In this document: positions 49,611 through 59,051 of the stretch, one piece after another
Layout: each line of letters begins with the position of its first letter
Numbering within the stretch: position 1 is the first letter of the stretch
Assembly: GCF_003324485.1 (NCBI RefSeq)
Contig: NZ_QODK01000005.1
Coordinates: 1-64,000 of the forward strand
Direction: 5' to 3'
DNA length: 64,000 nt
Origin: Cohaesibacter intestini
Lineage (GTDB): Bacteria > Pseudomonadota > Alphaproteobacteria > Rhizobiales > Cohaesibacteraceae
Notes under the pieces: generated by a model
What the model was told of the DNA's origin: nothing
Database searches by the model: none
Seen by the model: the letters and a program-made list of their open reading frames with translations, nothing else
Position numbers and translations under genes: made by a program

Positions 49611-50299
49611 TGACACCATTGCTGGAAAGTACAATCGAAGGGCTTTTTCTGGGAGCCGTTCAGACGCTGTGGGACGGCCGTGCGCCCTCTGCCATTGCGA
49701 AAGTGCGCGCAACGGGGCGTCGGGAGATCGGCCCAACCGGCTTTATCGACGATGCACAGGCCGACCTTGCCGTTCACGGCGGCGCCGACAAGGCCATCCA
49801 TCATTATGCGTTTGATCATTATGCAAGCTGGATCGGCGAAGCTGCCATGCCGTCCGAAACGTCAGCGGGTGCCTTCGGTGAGAATATTTCCACCGTCGGC
49901 ATGACAGAAGACACCCTGTGTATCGGCGACATTTTGCAGTTGGGGACCGCAGTGGTTCAGATCAGTCAGGGCCGCCAGCCATGCTGGAAACTCAACATGC
50001 ATACGGGAAATCGCCAAATGGCTTTTCTGTTTCAGACGACAGGGAGAACGGGCTGGTATTATCGGGTGCTCGAAACCGGGTCTGCCGGAGTGGGTGACAG
50101 CATAACGCTGATCGAACGGCCAGAGCCGAAATGGAGCGTCAAGTTCGTCACCGATGCCCGCTTGAAACGCACAGTGAACAAGGATGATGCCGGACACCTT
50201 GCCGAGCTTTCCGTGTTGGCGGACGGTTGGCGCAAGGCCTTTGCAAAGATGGCAACAGGCAACAGACAAGAAGATACCCGCACACGGCTGGAAGGTTAG
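49610..50299 (+). CDS. MOSC-domain protein, YiiM-like
   Basis: A 229-residue protein of the MOSC (MOCO sulfurase C-terminal) family of the YiiM type: a MOSC domain (about 15-150, with VHGGADKAIHHYAFDHY, SAGAFGENIST and the conserved Cys in SQGRQPCWKL) followed by a 3-alpha domain. YiiM-type proteins reduce N-hydroxylated compounds using molybdenum cofactor. It is coupled to the MarR gene; the pair may be a small detoxification unit. Assignment to YiiM is by pattern. Confidence 0.85.
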   Translation: MTPLLESTIEGLFLGAVQTLWDGRAPSAIAKVRATGRREIGPTGFIDDAQADLAVHGGADKAIHHYAFDHYASWIGEAAMPSETSAGAFGENISTVGMTEDTLCIGDILQLGTAVVQISQGRQPCWKLNMHTGNRQMAFLFQTTGRTGWYYRVLETGSAGVGDSITLIERPEPKWSVKFVTDARLKRTVNKDDAGHLAELSVLADGWRKAFAKMATGNRQEDTRTRLEG

Positions 50300-50797
50300 C
50301 GACACGGAGGTTGCGGGACGGATTTCGGGGAAAGAAGGCGCGTGGCACTGCCTGTTTCCCATCAGTGGCAGAGGGTCCATCGCTGAGGGGCTGTCTGGTT
50401 CAAGACATCAACGCGCCGTTTGCCACGGTCATGAAAGTGTTCCTGCAAAGCCTCCTTCAAAAGATGATTGCCACCCCCGAATTCAGATCCCCAAATCCGT
50501 GCAACGGGAATTTTCAAACCAGAAGACCTCCATTCATGGGTAATCAGGGGTCAAAACCAACCCTTTCCATTGGCCTTGGTGCTTGGTGAACGCCGCAAGA
50601 CGTTCCCCGGGATACAAAGCTCTTTGCTGCCATTCGTCCCTCTCGACGACCTTCATGGCGTTGGCTCCGAAACGACATTTCAGGAAACCTGATATGAACA
50701 AGGGTTACAGCCGGCATGAATGGCCAAGAATCTGTCTAGCTGCATGGACGAATTATAAATTCTGATATATATCAATATAACAAGGGAGGGAGATATC
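50300..50797. other. Intergenic stretch before the arabinose regulator
   Basis: 498 bases with overlapping short frames only. No gene is supported. The last 50 bases carry an AT-rich promoter region with the dyad TGATATATATCA. Confidence 0.45.
50763..50774. promoter_or_regulatory. Palindrome upstream of the ArsR-type gene
   Basis: TGATATATATCA, a perfect 12-base palindrome 23 bases from the gene start. It has the same TGATATA arm as the dyad ahead of the arabinofuranosidase gene. Confidence 0.55.
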
Positions 50798-51727
50798 ATG
50801 CGGCAAGAGAGCAAGAAATTCATGCTGATTACACCCGAAGATGGAACCGACATACTCAAGGGCCTTTCCGCGCCAGCACGCTTGTCTATCCTGACTTTGT
50901 TGCACGAGCGCGGTCCTATGAATGTCAATGACATTGCAGAATTTCTGGGATTACCACAATCGTCAGCATCCACCCACATCAACATGCTGGAAAAGACCGG
51001 TCTCATTGAGACCGACAACAGAAAGGCGCGCAAGGGCAGTCAGAAAATTTGCCGCGCGGCCTATGATGAGGTGGTGCTGTCATTCAAGGAAGCCAAGCAA
51101 ACCGACAAAGACCTCATTGAAGTGGCGATGCCCATCGGGCTTTATTCGGGCTGCGACACCAGTGCGCCCTGCGGACTGTGCTCCCTTGAAGGCATCATTG
51201 GCTATCTTGATAGCCCCGACACCTTCCATTCTCCCGAACGCATGAAAGCCGGGCTTCTTTGGTTTACCCGGGGCTATGTCTCTTATCAGTTTCCCAACAA
51301 TGCGCGGATCGCAGCCCGCGAAGTCAAGGAACTGGAGCTGCTGGTTGAGCTGTCCTCTGAAGTCCCCGGCACCGCAGAGAACTGGCCGTCCGATATCAAT
51401 GTGTCAATCAATGATCAAGTAATCGCTGTGTGGACTGCGCCGGGGGATTATGGTGATCAGCGCGGCAAATTCACACCCGAATGGTGGAAGTTGGCTGGCT
51501 CGCAATATGGTCATTTAAAGAGCTTTCGCGTGACACCAGATGGCACATTTGTTGATGGCATGCGGATCTCGGATATCACGCTCGGCGCGCTTGAGCTGGA
51601 CGACCATCGCTCCATCCGGGTGAAGTTTTCGGTGCCCGATCGTGCAGAATATCCCGGCGGGATCAATATTTTTGGTCGGGGCTTCGGCAACTACGATCAG
51701 GATATTGTTTTGCGTCTAAGGACTTAA
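50798..51727 (+). CDS. ArsR-type regulator with a large C-terminal domain
   Basis: A 309-residue protein. Residues about 10-95 are an ArsR winged helix (LSAPARLSILTLLHERGPMNVNDIAEFLGLPQSSASTHINML). The remaining 200 residues include a cysteine group GCDTSAPCGLCSLEG and a beta-rich domain (ELELLVELSSEVPGTAENW..., VTPDGTFVDGMRISD) that may bind a sugar. Its location just upstream of the arabinofuranosidase and sugar ABC genes, and the shared dyads, make it their likely regulator. AGGGAGG precedes the start. Confidence 0.82.
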   Translation: MRQESKKFMLITPEDGTDILKGLSAPARLSILTLLHERGPMNVNDIAEFLGLPQSSASTHINMLEKTGLIETDNRKARKGSQKICRAAYDEVVLSFKEAKQTDKDLIEVAMPIGLYSGCDTSAPCGLCSLEGIIGYLDSPDTFHSPERMKAGLLWFTRGYVSYQFPNNARIAAREVKELELLVELSSEVPGTAENWPSDINVSINDQVIAVWTAPGDYGDQRGKFTPEWWKLAGSQYGHLKSFRVTPDGTFVDGMRISDITLGALELDDHRSIRVKFSVPDRAEYPGGINIFGRGFGNYDQDIVLRLRT

Positions 51728-51813
51728 AAATATCAGAAAATCGGATATGAATTTCCCTCAAAAGCTTTGTTGACGCCTTTATGGGTCTCAAGTTACCATC
51801 ATAAAAACGGAAA

Positions 51814-51834
51814 TATATCACGTTTTATGATATA
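51814..51834. promoter_or_regulatory. Operator candidate ahead of the arabinofuranosidase operon
   Basis: TATATCA-N7-TGATATA (perfect arms) 17 bases before the gene start at 51851. Confidence 0.6.
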
Positions 51835-51850
51835 AATAGGGAGGCGGGCC

Positions 51851-53353
51851 ATGCGTGCAACTGTCACGGCGCATAAGGACTATACTATCTCAAAAATTGA
51901 TCCGCGCCTATATGGCTCTTTTATCGAGCATCTGGGTCGGGCGGTTTACACGGGGATTTATGAGCCGGGGCATCCAAGCGCAGACGAGAACGGCTTCCGC
52001 GAAGATGTCATCGAGCTGATCAAGGAAATCGATGTTCCTGTGGTCCGCTACCCGGGCGGCAATTTCGTTTCAGCCTACAATTGGGAAGACGGCATCGGCC
52101 CACGTGAAGATCGCCCTGTGCGGCTGGATCTGGCGTGGCACACCTCCGAGAGCAACCAGATCGGCATTCACGAATTTGCCGATTGGGCCGACAAGGCCAA
52201 TACGAAAATGATGCTCGCGGTCAATCTTGGCTCCCGTGGTCTGGATGAAGCCCGTGCCTTCCTTGAATATGTCAATCATCCCGGCGGCTCCTATTGGTCG
52301 GATCTTCGCAAGAAGAATGGCCGCGATGAGCCATGGAACGTCAAGCTCTGGTGCCTTGGCAACGAAATGGACGGCCCTTGGCAGATTGGTCAGAAGACTG
52401 CGGACGAATATGGCCGCACCGCCTTTGAAGCCGCCAAGGCGATGCGCGCATTTGATAAAAATATTGAGCTGGTCGTCTGTGGCTCTTCCTCGCCCAATAT
52501 GGCGACCTACCCGCAGTGGGAATATACCGTTCTGGATCACACCTATGACAGCGTCGATTACATTTCGCTGCATATGTATTTCACCAATTATGAAAAAGAC
52601 ATAACCAACTATCTCGCCAAATCAGCGCAGCTCGATGCCTATATCGAGACCATTGCAAGCGTCATCAAAGCCATCAAGACCAAGAAGCGCTCCAAAAAGG
52701 ATGTCTATATCTCTTTTGATGAGTGGAATGTCTGGTATAACTCCAGCGAACAGGACAAGGCGATCCTTGAAGGGCAGGAAGGCTGGCCCCATGCACCGGC
52801 ACTGCTCGAGGATATTTATGACTTTGCCGATGTGTTGCAGGTGGGCTGCATCCTGAACACCTTCATCCGCCGTTCCGATGTGGTCAAGGTGGGGTGTCTT
52901 GCTCAGCTGGTCAATGTGATCGCACCGATCATGACGCTCGAAGGTGGCCCGGCATGGCGTCAGACAATCTTCTATCCCTATATGCTCGCGTCACAATATG
53001 GTCGTGGCACGGCGCTCAATCTTGCCGTTCAATGCAAGGGGTATGATACGGATTTCGCCAACAACGTTCCCTACCTCGATGTTTCCGGGGTGCTTTCACA
53101 GGATGGAGAGCTCACCTTCTTTCTGGTCAACCGTCATGAAAGCGAAGCGATTTCTCTCGATCTGTCGCTGCAAGGGTTCGAGCATGGCTCGGTGATCATG
53201 GACAAGGAGATGGTTGGGCACGATCTTGATGCCGTCAATGGCCCGGATGCCGAAACAGTGACATTGGCTGATGGCAGCGGCGCCGCTGTCGCCGATGGCA
53301 AGCTGACCGCAAAAGTGGCACCGCTGAGTTACCGGATGATCCGGCTTCGATAA
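51851..53353 (+). CDS. GH51 alpha-L-arabinofuranosidase
   Basis: A 500-residue glycoside hydrolase of family 51. The acid/base is E172 (LWCLGNEMDGPW) and the nucleophile E291 (ISFDEWNVWYNS), in a TIM barrel with a C-terminal beta-sandwich. No signal peptide: it works in the cytoplasm and removes terminal arabinofuranose units from imported arabino-oligosaccharides. GGGAGGCGGGCC precedes the start. It heads the operon with the sugar ABC transporter. Confidence 0.94.
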   Translation: MRATVTAHKDYTISKIDPRLYGSFIEHLGRAVYTGIYEPGHPSADENGFREDVIELIKEIDVPVVRYPGGNFVSAYNWEDGIGPREDRPVRLDLAWHTSESNQIGIHEFADWADKANTKMMLAVNLGSRGLDEARAFLEYVNHPGGSYWSDLRKKNGRDEPWNVKLWCLGNEMDGPWQIGQKTADEYGRTAFEAAKAMRAFDKNIELVVCGSSSPNMATYPQWEYTVLDHTYDSVDYISLHMYFTNYEKDITNYLAKSAQLDAYIETIASVIKAIKTKKRSKKDVYISFDEWNVWYNSSEQDKAILEGQEGWPHAPALLEDIYDFADVLQVGCILNTFIRRSDVVKVGCLAQLVNVIAPIMTLEGGPAWRQTIFYPYMLASQYGRGTALNLAVQCKGYDTDFANNVPYLDVSGVLSQDGELTFFLVNRHESEAISLDLSLQGFEHGSVIMDKEMVGHDLDAVNGPDAETVTLADGSGAAVADGKLTAKVAPLSYRMIRLR

Positions 53354-53413
53354 GGGCAGCCCGGGCCGCTTTACGGCCTCTCTCCGCTTTTGATGCCCCC
53401 TCCCCCTCTTCGA

Positions 53414-54544
53414 ATGCTTCGGAACAAAGAGAGTCTCATATCTGCCACGATCGACATCACCAACATCTCCAAGGCCTATGGTGCCCTCACTGTCCTTGAC
53501 AATATCTCGCTACAGATCAAGGCGGGAGAGTTCGTTGTGTTCCTCGGCCCGTCCGGGTGCGGAAAATCGACCCTTCTACGGATGATTGCCGGACTGGAGT
53601 CGGTTGACAACGGGTCAATCTCGATCGGCGAAGAACGCATCGACACCTTGCCACCGGGCAAACGCGGGGTGGCGATGGTGTTCCAGACCTATGCGCTTTA
53701 TCCGCATATGACGGTGGCGCAAAATATGGCGTTCGGGCTTGAAAATATCAAGATTCCCAAGTCCGAAATCGATATCAGGGTGAAAGAGGCTGCAGAGACC
53801 CTTGAGATTGCCCATTTGCTGGACCGCAAGCCTGCGAAACTCTCAGGCGGGCAGAGACAGCGCGTTGCCATCGGACGTGCCATCGTCAAGGAACCCAAGG
53901 CCTTTCTGTTCGATGAGCCGCTCTCCAATCTAGATGCGGCCCTGCGCAGCCGCACCCGGCTTGAGCTGGCCCAGCTGCATCAGCGGCTTGGCTCGACAAT
54001 GATTTTCGTTACCCACGATCAGGTCGAGGCCATGACACTGGCACACCGGATCGTCGTCATGCACGACAAGAAAATCGAGCAGATTGGGACGCCGATGGAA
54101 ATCTATCAGCGCCCTGCCACACGGTTTGTTGCCAGTTTCGTCGGGTCTCCCGCAATGTCGATCCTGCCGGTGAAGGGCTACAGCCCCAAGAACAATGTGG
54201 TCACACTCGATGTCGAAGGTCTTGGGGCCGTAAAGGCCAGTATGCGCCTGCCTGCCGATTTCAATCTTGATGGAGCCGCGGTCGGTGTGCGCTCTGAAGA
54301 CACTCATGTGCTGGAAGCGGGACAGACTGGTTATCCGCTGACTGTGACTGTCGTCGAACGGCTGGGAGAGCGCACCCTGCTTTACGGCACGCTGAGCAAC
54401 GGGCTTGAGCTGATTGTCGAGGACAGCGGTCGCTCGATGGTATCGGCTGGTGAGGTCGTTCAGGTGGGATTGGACGAAACCGCGTTGCATGTCTTTGACG
54501 GCAATGGCAAGGCCTATCACACCGAGGAGGAAGCCAATGGCTGA
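53414..54544 (+). CDS. Sugar ABC transporter ATP-binding protein (UgpC/MsmK type)
   Basis: An approximately 376-residue ATPase. Walker A GPSGCGKSTLLR, signature LSGGQRQRVAIGRAIV, Walker B AFLFDEPLSNLDA, H-loop THDQVEA, and a C-terminal regulatory OB-like domain typical of carbohydrate importers (CUT1). The start is uncertain: no ATG has a good ribosome site, and 53393 is an alternative. It overlaps the next permease gene by eight bases. Confidence 0.92.
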   Translation: MLRNKESLISATIDITNISKAYGALTVLDNISLQIKAGEFVVFLGPSGCGKSTLLRMIAGLESVDNGSISIGEERIDTLPPGKRGVAMVFQTYALYPHMTVAQNMAFGLENIKIPKSEIDIRVKEAAETLEIAHLLDRKPAKLSGGQRQRVAIGRAIVKEPKAFLFDEPLSNLDAALRSRTRLELAQLHQRLGSTMIFVTHDQVEAMTLAHRIVVMHDKKIEQIGTPMEIYQRPATRFVASFVGSPAMSILPVKGYSPKNNVVTLDVEGLGAVKASMRLPADFNLDGAAVGVRSEDTHVLEAGQTGYPLTVTVVERLGERTLLYGTLSNGLELIVEDSGRSMVSAGEVVQVGLDETALHVFDGNGKAYHTEEEANG

Positions 54545-55412
54545 GTCCTATCGCAGATCGCACTGGTCGAACGCCTTGTTCATTCTTCCCTATCTGACGG
54601 TCTTCGTGTCGCTGCTGGTCTTTCCACTATGCTGGGGCGTTTGGCTGTCGCTGAACAAGGTGGACCTGTTTGGTGGGGCCCGTTTCATCGGTTTGAAAAA
54701 CTACGTCCGGGTGTTCAACGATCCGGTCTTCGCTCAGGCGGTCTGGAACACAATTGTCTTTGTGCTGGTTTCTGTACCGACCCTTGTTGCACTTGGGTTG
54801 TTTCTGGCTTTGGCACTCAACAAGACAAGCCGTGCCTCGTCCTTCATGCGCGGCCTGTTCTTCTCATCTTCCATCCTGTCGGTCACCATCGTGACGCTGA
54901 TCTGGCGGTTTGTCTTCATTCCCGGTGACGGCCTTCTGGCCATCCTGTTCGACGCGATGGGCTGGCAGCAGATCGGCTTCCTGTCCGCCAAGGGCTGGTC
55001 ACTATTCTCCGTCGGGGTGGCAACCGTCTGGTGGTGCCTTGGTTTGCCGATGATGCTTTTCCTAGCGGCTTTGCAGCAAATCCCGAATGATCTGTATGAG
55101 GCAGCAGCCCTTGATAGTGCGAGCCGCTGGCGGACTTTCACCCGCGTTACGTTCCCCTCGATCAAGTCAACCATCATTCTCGTGGCCATCATCCAGATTG
55201 TCATGCAGTTCCAGCTCTTCGGGCAGGCTCAGTTAATGACCAATGGCGGCCCGGCAGGCACATCGCGTCCGATCGTGATGTATATTTATGAGACCGGCTT
55301 CGTCCGCTGGGATGTGGGCAAGGGTGCAGCGGCGTCAGAGGTGCTGTTCCTCATCATCCTTGTTGCTGCAATGGTCCAATATTGGGTGACCTCGAACAAG
55401 GAGGAGGCGTGA
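54537..55412 (+). CDS. Sugar ABC transporter permease 1 (MalF type)
   Basis: A 291-residue permease with six helices and the EAA loop EAAALDSASRWRTFTRVTFP near the C-terminus. The N-terminus is YRRSHWSNALFILPYLTVFVSLLVFPLCWG. It starts inside the ATPase gene end (ATGGCTGA), preceded by GAGGAGG, so the two are coupled. Confidence 0.93.
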   Translation: MAESYRRSHWSNALFILPYLTVFVSLLVFPLCWGVWLSLNKVDLFGGARFIGLKNYVRVFNDPVFAQAVWNTIVFVLVSVPTLVALGLFLALALNKTSRASSFMRGLFFSSSILSVTIVTLIWRFVFIPGDGLLAILFDAMGWQQIGFLSAKGWSLFSVGVATVWWCLGLPMMLFLAALQQIPNDLYEAAALDSASRWRTFTRVTFPSIKSTIILVAIIQIVMQFQLFGQAQLMTNGGPAGTSRPIVMYIYETGFVRWDVGKGAAASEVLFLIILVAAMVQYWVTSNKEEA

Positions 55413-55415
55413 TCC

Positions 55416-56270
55416 ATGGCTCGCAAGAAACAGGATAGCTACTCGCCCGAAGGGCTGACCGCCAACCGCAAACTGTTCTGGATGGCCTGCGCCTTTGCTG
55501 TGGTGATGATCGCGCCGGTGCTCTGGATCCTGGGACTGTCGCTCAAGGACAACACGCTTCTGATGCGCGGCACCGATGCGGTTTTCTCCTCCCCCTATAC
55601 GCTGGAGAATTATGGCAACCTGTTCCATTCGAGCCTTGTCTTCCGCTGGCTTCTCAATTCCACGATTGTTGCCATCGGGCAGACGCTTGGGGTGTTGACG
55701 CTGTCCTCGCTGGCTGGCTATGCCTTTGCACGACTTGAGTTTCCATTTCGCAAGACGCTGTTCGTCATCGTGCTGTTCGGCCTTGCTGTGCCCGAGCAGG
55801 CTGTGATCATCGCCCGCCACCAGATGTTCAGCTGGCTCAACATGCACAACAGCTATCTGGGACTGATGCTGCCCGGCATGTCGTCGGCTTTCGGGGTGTT
55901 TTTGATGACCCAGTTCTTCCGGGCGATCCCCAAGGAGATTGACGAAGCAGCTTTGCTCGACAACACACCGCGCTTCCGGATTTTCTGGCGCGTGCTGTCG
56001 CCGCTGACCATTCCTGCACAGGCGACATTGGGGATTTTCACCTTCCTGCTTGCCTGGAACGATTACTGGTGGCCGCTGATTTCAGCGACCAAAAAGGAAA
56101 TGTTCACGCTGACCATCGGCATTGCGTCAACGCAGACCAACTTCGCTCAAAGCGAGGGGCTTGGTTTCCTTGCGGCGCAGGCGGTCTTTGCCTCGCTGCC
56201 TGTGGTGGTCGTCTACATCTTTTTCCAGCGTCACATTGTGACCGCTGTATCGGGAGGCGCCGTCAAATAG
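55416..56270 (+). CDS. Sugar ABC transporter permease 2 (MalG type)
   Basis: A 284-residue permease. The EAA loop is EAALLDNTPRFRIFWRVLSP; the helix pattern and SLAGYAFARLEFPFRKTLF fit the MalG/LacG subfamily. It begins three bases after permease 1 ends. Together with the ATPase and binding protein it completes a CUT1 importer. Confidence 0.93.
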   Translation: MARKKQDSYSPEGLTANRKLFWMACAFAVVMIAPVLWILGLSLKDNTLLMRGTDAVFSSPYTLENYGNLFHSSLVFRWLLNSTIVAIGQTLGVLTLSSLAGYAFARLEFPFRKTLFVIVLFGLAVPEQAVIIARHQMFSWLNMHNSYLGLMLPGMSSAFGVFLMTQFFRAIPKEIDEAALLDNTPRFRIFWRVLSPLTIPAQATLGIFTFLLAWNDYWWPLISATKKEMFTLTIGIASTQTNFAQSEGLGFLAAQAVFASLPVVVVYIFFQRHIVTAVSGGAVK

Positions 56271-56360
56271 GCGGCGAACCAATTTTGCCGCAGTCGGATA
56301 TCTGGGAGAGTTTCGGCAGGCTGCATCTAACGGGGGGGACCCCAAACTAGGGAGTGAGAA

Positions 56361-57671
56361 ATGAAACGCATACTTCTGGCAACGGCGTCGGCTGCTTTGA
56401 TGAGCATGTCATCGCCAGTATGGGCTGATACGACTATCGAGCTTCAGCGCTTCTTCGGTGCATGTGACGCGGACTATGGCGATGTAACCGATGTGTCCAA
56501 GGCTGTTGGCGAATGCGGCATCATCACCGCGCTGGTCAATAAGTTTGAAGCGGACAATCCGGGCATCGATGTCAATGTCACCACTGTGGAATGGCCTGGT
56601 TATGACCAGCTGAACGCACAGCTGGCCTCCAACGCTGCACCGGATGTTGTTTCCATGCATTATTCGGTCATTTCAGATTATTCGTCCCGCGGTCTTTTGA
56701 TCTCGCTTGATGATGTTCTGAAGTCGCAAGACCTCAACCCTGCCGACTTTACCGACGCTGGTCTTGGTGGCGTGACCAAGGAAGGCAAAGTCTATGGCCT
56801 ACCGTTTGATAACTGGACCATGCTGTTCCATGTCAACCTGAACCTGATGAAGGAAGCAGGCCTGGTCAACGCTGACGGCACGCCGGTTCTGCCCAATTCC
56901 CCAGATGAACTCTTTAAAATCGGCAAGAAATTCAAGGAAGCCACCGGCAAGCCTTATCTGGTGCAGATCTATGCCAACGAAACGTCGGCCTATGCGCGGA
57001 TCTTCTACACGCTTCTGCAACAGCAGAAATCGGATTTCTTCTCCGATCCAACAAAGATCAACCTCATGACACCAGAAGCCAAGGCTTCTGCTGAATTCAT
57101 GAAAAAAATCCATGATGAAGGTCTCAGCACCCTCGGTATGGATTATTCGGCAGCGGTATCCGGCTTTTCCAGCGGCAAAGGCGGTATTGCAGTCAACGGC
57201 ACCTGGCTGATTGGTGACTTCGACGCCCAATCCAAGGAAGAAGGCAATGCACTGTCTGGTGGCTACACGGTTTATCCGGTTCCACAATTCTACGCAGCAA
57301 AGGACAGCACCTATGCGGATGGTCATGGCTGGGTGGTACCCCGTGGTGATCGTGACGACGAAAAAATGGAAGCAATCGGCAAGCTATTCAAATTCCTGAA
57401 GGAAAATAACTTCCAGTGGGCACGCACCGGCCACCTTCCGGCGGTCAAGTCGGTGTTTGAAATGGACGAATTCAAGTCCCTGCCGCATCGCGACAATATC
57501 GCGAAAATTGCTGAAATCGGGCAATCCCTGCCTCAGGAAGTGCTGCGTCAGTTTGCCATTCAGGACATCATTGGCAACGAGCTTGCTGCTGCAGTAAATG
57601 GCGATAAAACCGTTGATGAAGCATTAGAATCTGCTCAGGCGCGCGTCAACGATCTGCTCGAGGATATTTAA
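56361..57671 (+). CDS. Sugar-binding periplasmic protein (SBP family 1)
   Basis: A 436-residue binding protein with a signal peptide ending near SPVWADT. Family 1 features: NKFEADNPGIDVNVTTVEWPGYDQL, ASNAAPDVVSMH, GLPFDNWTMLFHVN and KGGIAVNGTWLIGDF. Two cysteines (FGACDADYGD, VGECGI) may form a disulphide. The operon context suggests arabinose-containing oligosaccharides as ligand. Confidence 0.92.
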   Translation: MKRILLATASAALMSMSSPVWADTTIELQRFFGACDADYGDVTDVSKAVGECGIITALVNKFEADNPGIDVNVTTVEWPGYDQLNAQLASNAAPDVVSMHYSVISDYSSRGLLISLDDVLKSQDLNPADFTDAGLGGVTKEGKVYGLPFDNWTMLFHVNLNLMKEAGLVNADGTPVLPNSPDELFKIGKKFKEATGKPYLVQIYANETSAYARIFYTLLQQQKSDFFSDPTKINLMTPEAKASAEFMKKIHDEGLSTLGMDYSAAVSGFSSGKGGIAVNGTWLIGDFDAQSKEEGNALSGGYTVYPVPQFYAAKDSTYADGHGWVVPRGDRDDEKMEAIGKLFKFLKENNFQWARTGHLPAVKSVFEMDEFKSLPHRDNIAKIAEIGQSLPQEVLRQFAIQDIIGNELAAAVNGDKTVDEALESAQARVNDLLEDI

Positions 57672-57697
57672 TCTCGAGCTGTTTGATATGGCCAGAT

Positions 57698-57730
57698 GGC
57701 AGGCCGGATTTCCAACCTTTCCGGCCTGCC
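57698..57730 (+). terminator. Terminator hairpin after the arabinose operon
   Basis: GGCAGGCCGG/CCGGCCTGCC with a 13-base loop, 27 bases past the stop of the binding-protein gene. The 250 bases that follow to 57981 hold no supported gene. Confidence 0.7.
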
Positions 57731-57981
57731 TCCCATCTTCGCACATAGCCTTTGACCGCGCCCACGTCTCTTGCACCTTTGAAACGGTCCAGCAGCAGTG
57801 CGCCACCGGACCGTCGGCCGTTTTGCCGCCAGTCAGCATGACTGCGAAGGAGCGGCCAGCTCATCGGTCAGACTATGCATTCCCCGCCTGAATGGCTGGC
57901 AACGGTCAACCGAAAAGGGGCCCAACGGCGATATACAAGAAAGGGCAGCGGCGGGTGCCGCTGCCGATTGCGAAACCTGAT

Positions 57982-58194
57982 TTAGGACTTGGCGCGATAC
58001 GCATCTGGCATCACAAAAACCTCGTCAGCCCGTCCATAGCCACCATCCTTGACTTCTTCAACAAGGACCATAGTGTTCGGACGAGAGACCTCTCCAAAGA
58101 AGCTGACCATCAGTTCGGTTGTCTTGTGGATCAGATCTTCCTTCTGTGCCGAGGAAAGCGCGTCTTGTGGCAATTTGTAGTTTGCAAATGGCAT
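57982..58194 (-). CDS. 4-oxalocrotonate tautomerase-like protein
   Basis: A 70-residue tautomerase. The start at 58194 leaves Pro2 as the catalytic base after Met removal (MPFANYKLPQDAL), as in all family members; AAGGA precedes it. The core helix is AQKEDLIHKTTELMVSFFGE. The family isomerises keto/enol acids from aromatic breakdown. It lies 25 bases behind an SDR gene. Confidence 0.85.
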   Translation of the reverse strand: MPFANYKLPQDALSSAQKEDLIHKTTELMVSFFGEVSRPNTMVLVEEVKDGGYGRADEVFVMPDAYRAKS

Positions 58195-58219
58195 TGGATT
58201 TTCCTTGTTTGAGTAAGGG

Positions 58220-58957
58220 TTAGACGAGACCGCCGTTGGCGCGAAGAGTTTGTCCACTAACCCAGCGGCCATCAGGGCTGGCCAAGAAGGCCACAGCGGC
58301 CGCGATGTCTTCCGGCGATCCGAGGCGCCCAAATGGGTTCATATCCTTGATATTCCTGACCAGTGCTTCGGGTTTTCCGGCCAAGAAAAGTTCGGTTTCC
58401 ACCGGGCCAGGGGCCACCGCATTGACCGTGATGCCGCGCGGGCCAAGTTCCTTCGCCAACACATGGGTCATGGCCTCGACAGCGGCTTTGGTTGCGGCAT
58501 AGATGCCATATGCGGGCTGGTAGAGGCCAACGACGCTGGAGGACAAGCTGACGATGGCACCGCCCTCCCCCATGCGATTGGCCGCCTCCCGCATCCCCCT
58601 GAACACGCCGCCCAAATTGATGGCGCATTGCGCTTCAAAGTCTGTGTCTGTCGCCTTGTTGATCGGACCAAGGCGCATGATGCCGGCATTGTTCACCAGG
58701 ACACCAACGGTCCCATAGTCTCGCTCTGCGATATCGAACAGAGCCGCCATGCAGGTTGGATCGGCAACATCCCCTTGGATGGCAATGGCTTGACCACCCG
58801 CATCTTTGATCCTTTCGGCAATCTGGTTTGCGCCTGCTTCATCACGCGCATAATTGACTAGAATTTTATGACCGTCCTTTGCAAGGCGTAGCGCGATGGC
58901 GGCGCCGATCCCCTTGCTCGCACCTGTCACAATTGCGCTTTTGATTGGCTGTTTCAT
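58220..58957 (-). CDS. SDR-family oxidoreductase
   Basis: A 245-residue short-chain dehydrogenase. The cofactor motif is TGASKGIG, followed by NNAG, the catalytic S in SLSSSVVG, YAATK (Y and K) and the PG motif APGPVETE. The classical length is kept. AAGGAGACC precedes the start. It is divergent from a LysR gene and is probably controlled by it. The substrate is unknown. Confidence 0.92.
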   Translation of the reverse strand: MKQPIKSAIVTGASKGIGAAIALRLAKDGHKILVNYARDEAGANQIAERIKDAGGQAIAIQGDVADPTCMAALFDIAERDYGTVGVLVNNAGIMRLGPINKATDTDFEAQCAINLGGVFRGMREAANRMGEGGAIVSLSSSVVGLYQPAYGIYAATKAAVEAMTHVLAKELGPRGITVNAVAPGPVETELFLAGKPEALVRNIKDMNPFGRLGSPEDIAAAVAFLASPDGRWVSGQTLRANGGLV

Positions 58958-59051
58958 GTCGGTCTCCTTTGTGTTTACACAAGAGATAAACCAACATAGA
59001 ATCCAGATAATTATACAAAATTCGGTTATATAATTCGGAAATTACGAACAA

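Noticed and set aside
50227-50589. 120-codon frame after the MOSC gene
   Set aside because: Overlaps the end of the MOSC gene in another frame and reads like translated non-coding DNA.
57688-57891. Small gene after the sugar-binding protein
   Set aside because: Begins inside the terminator hairpin and has no ribosome site.
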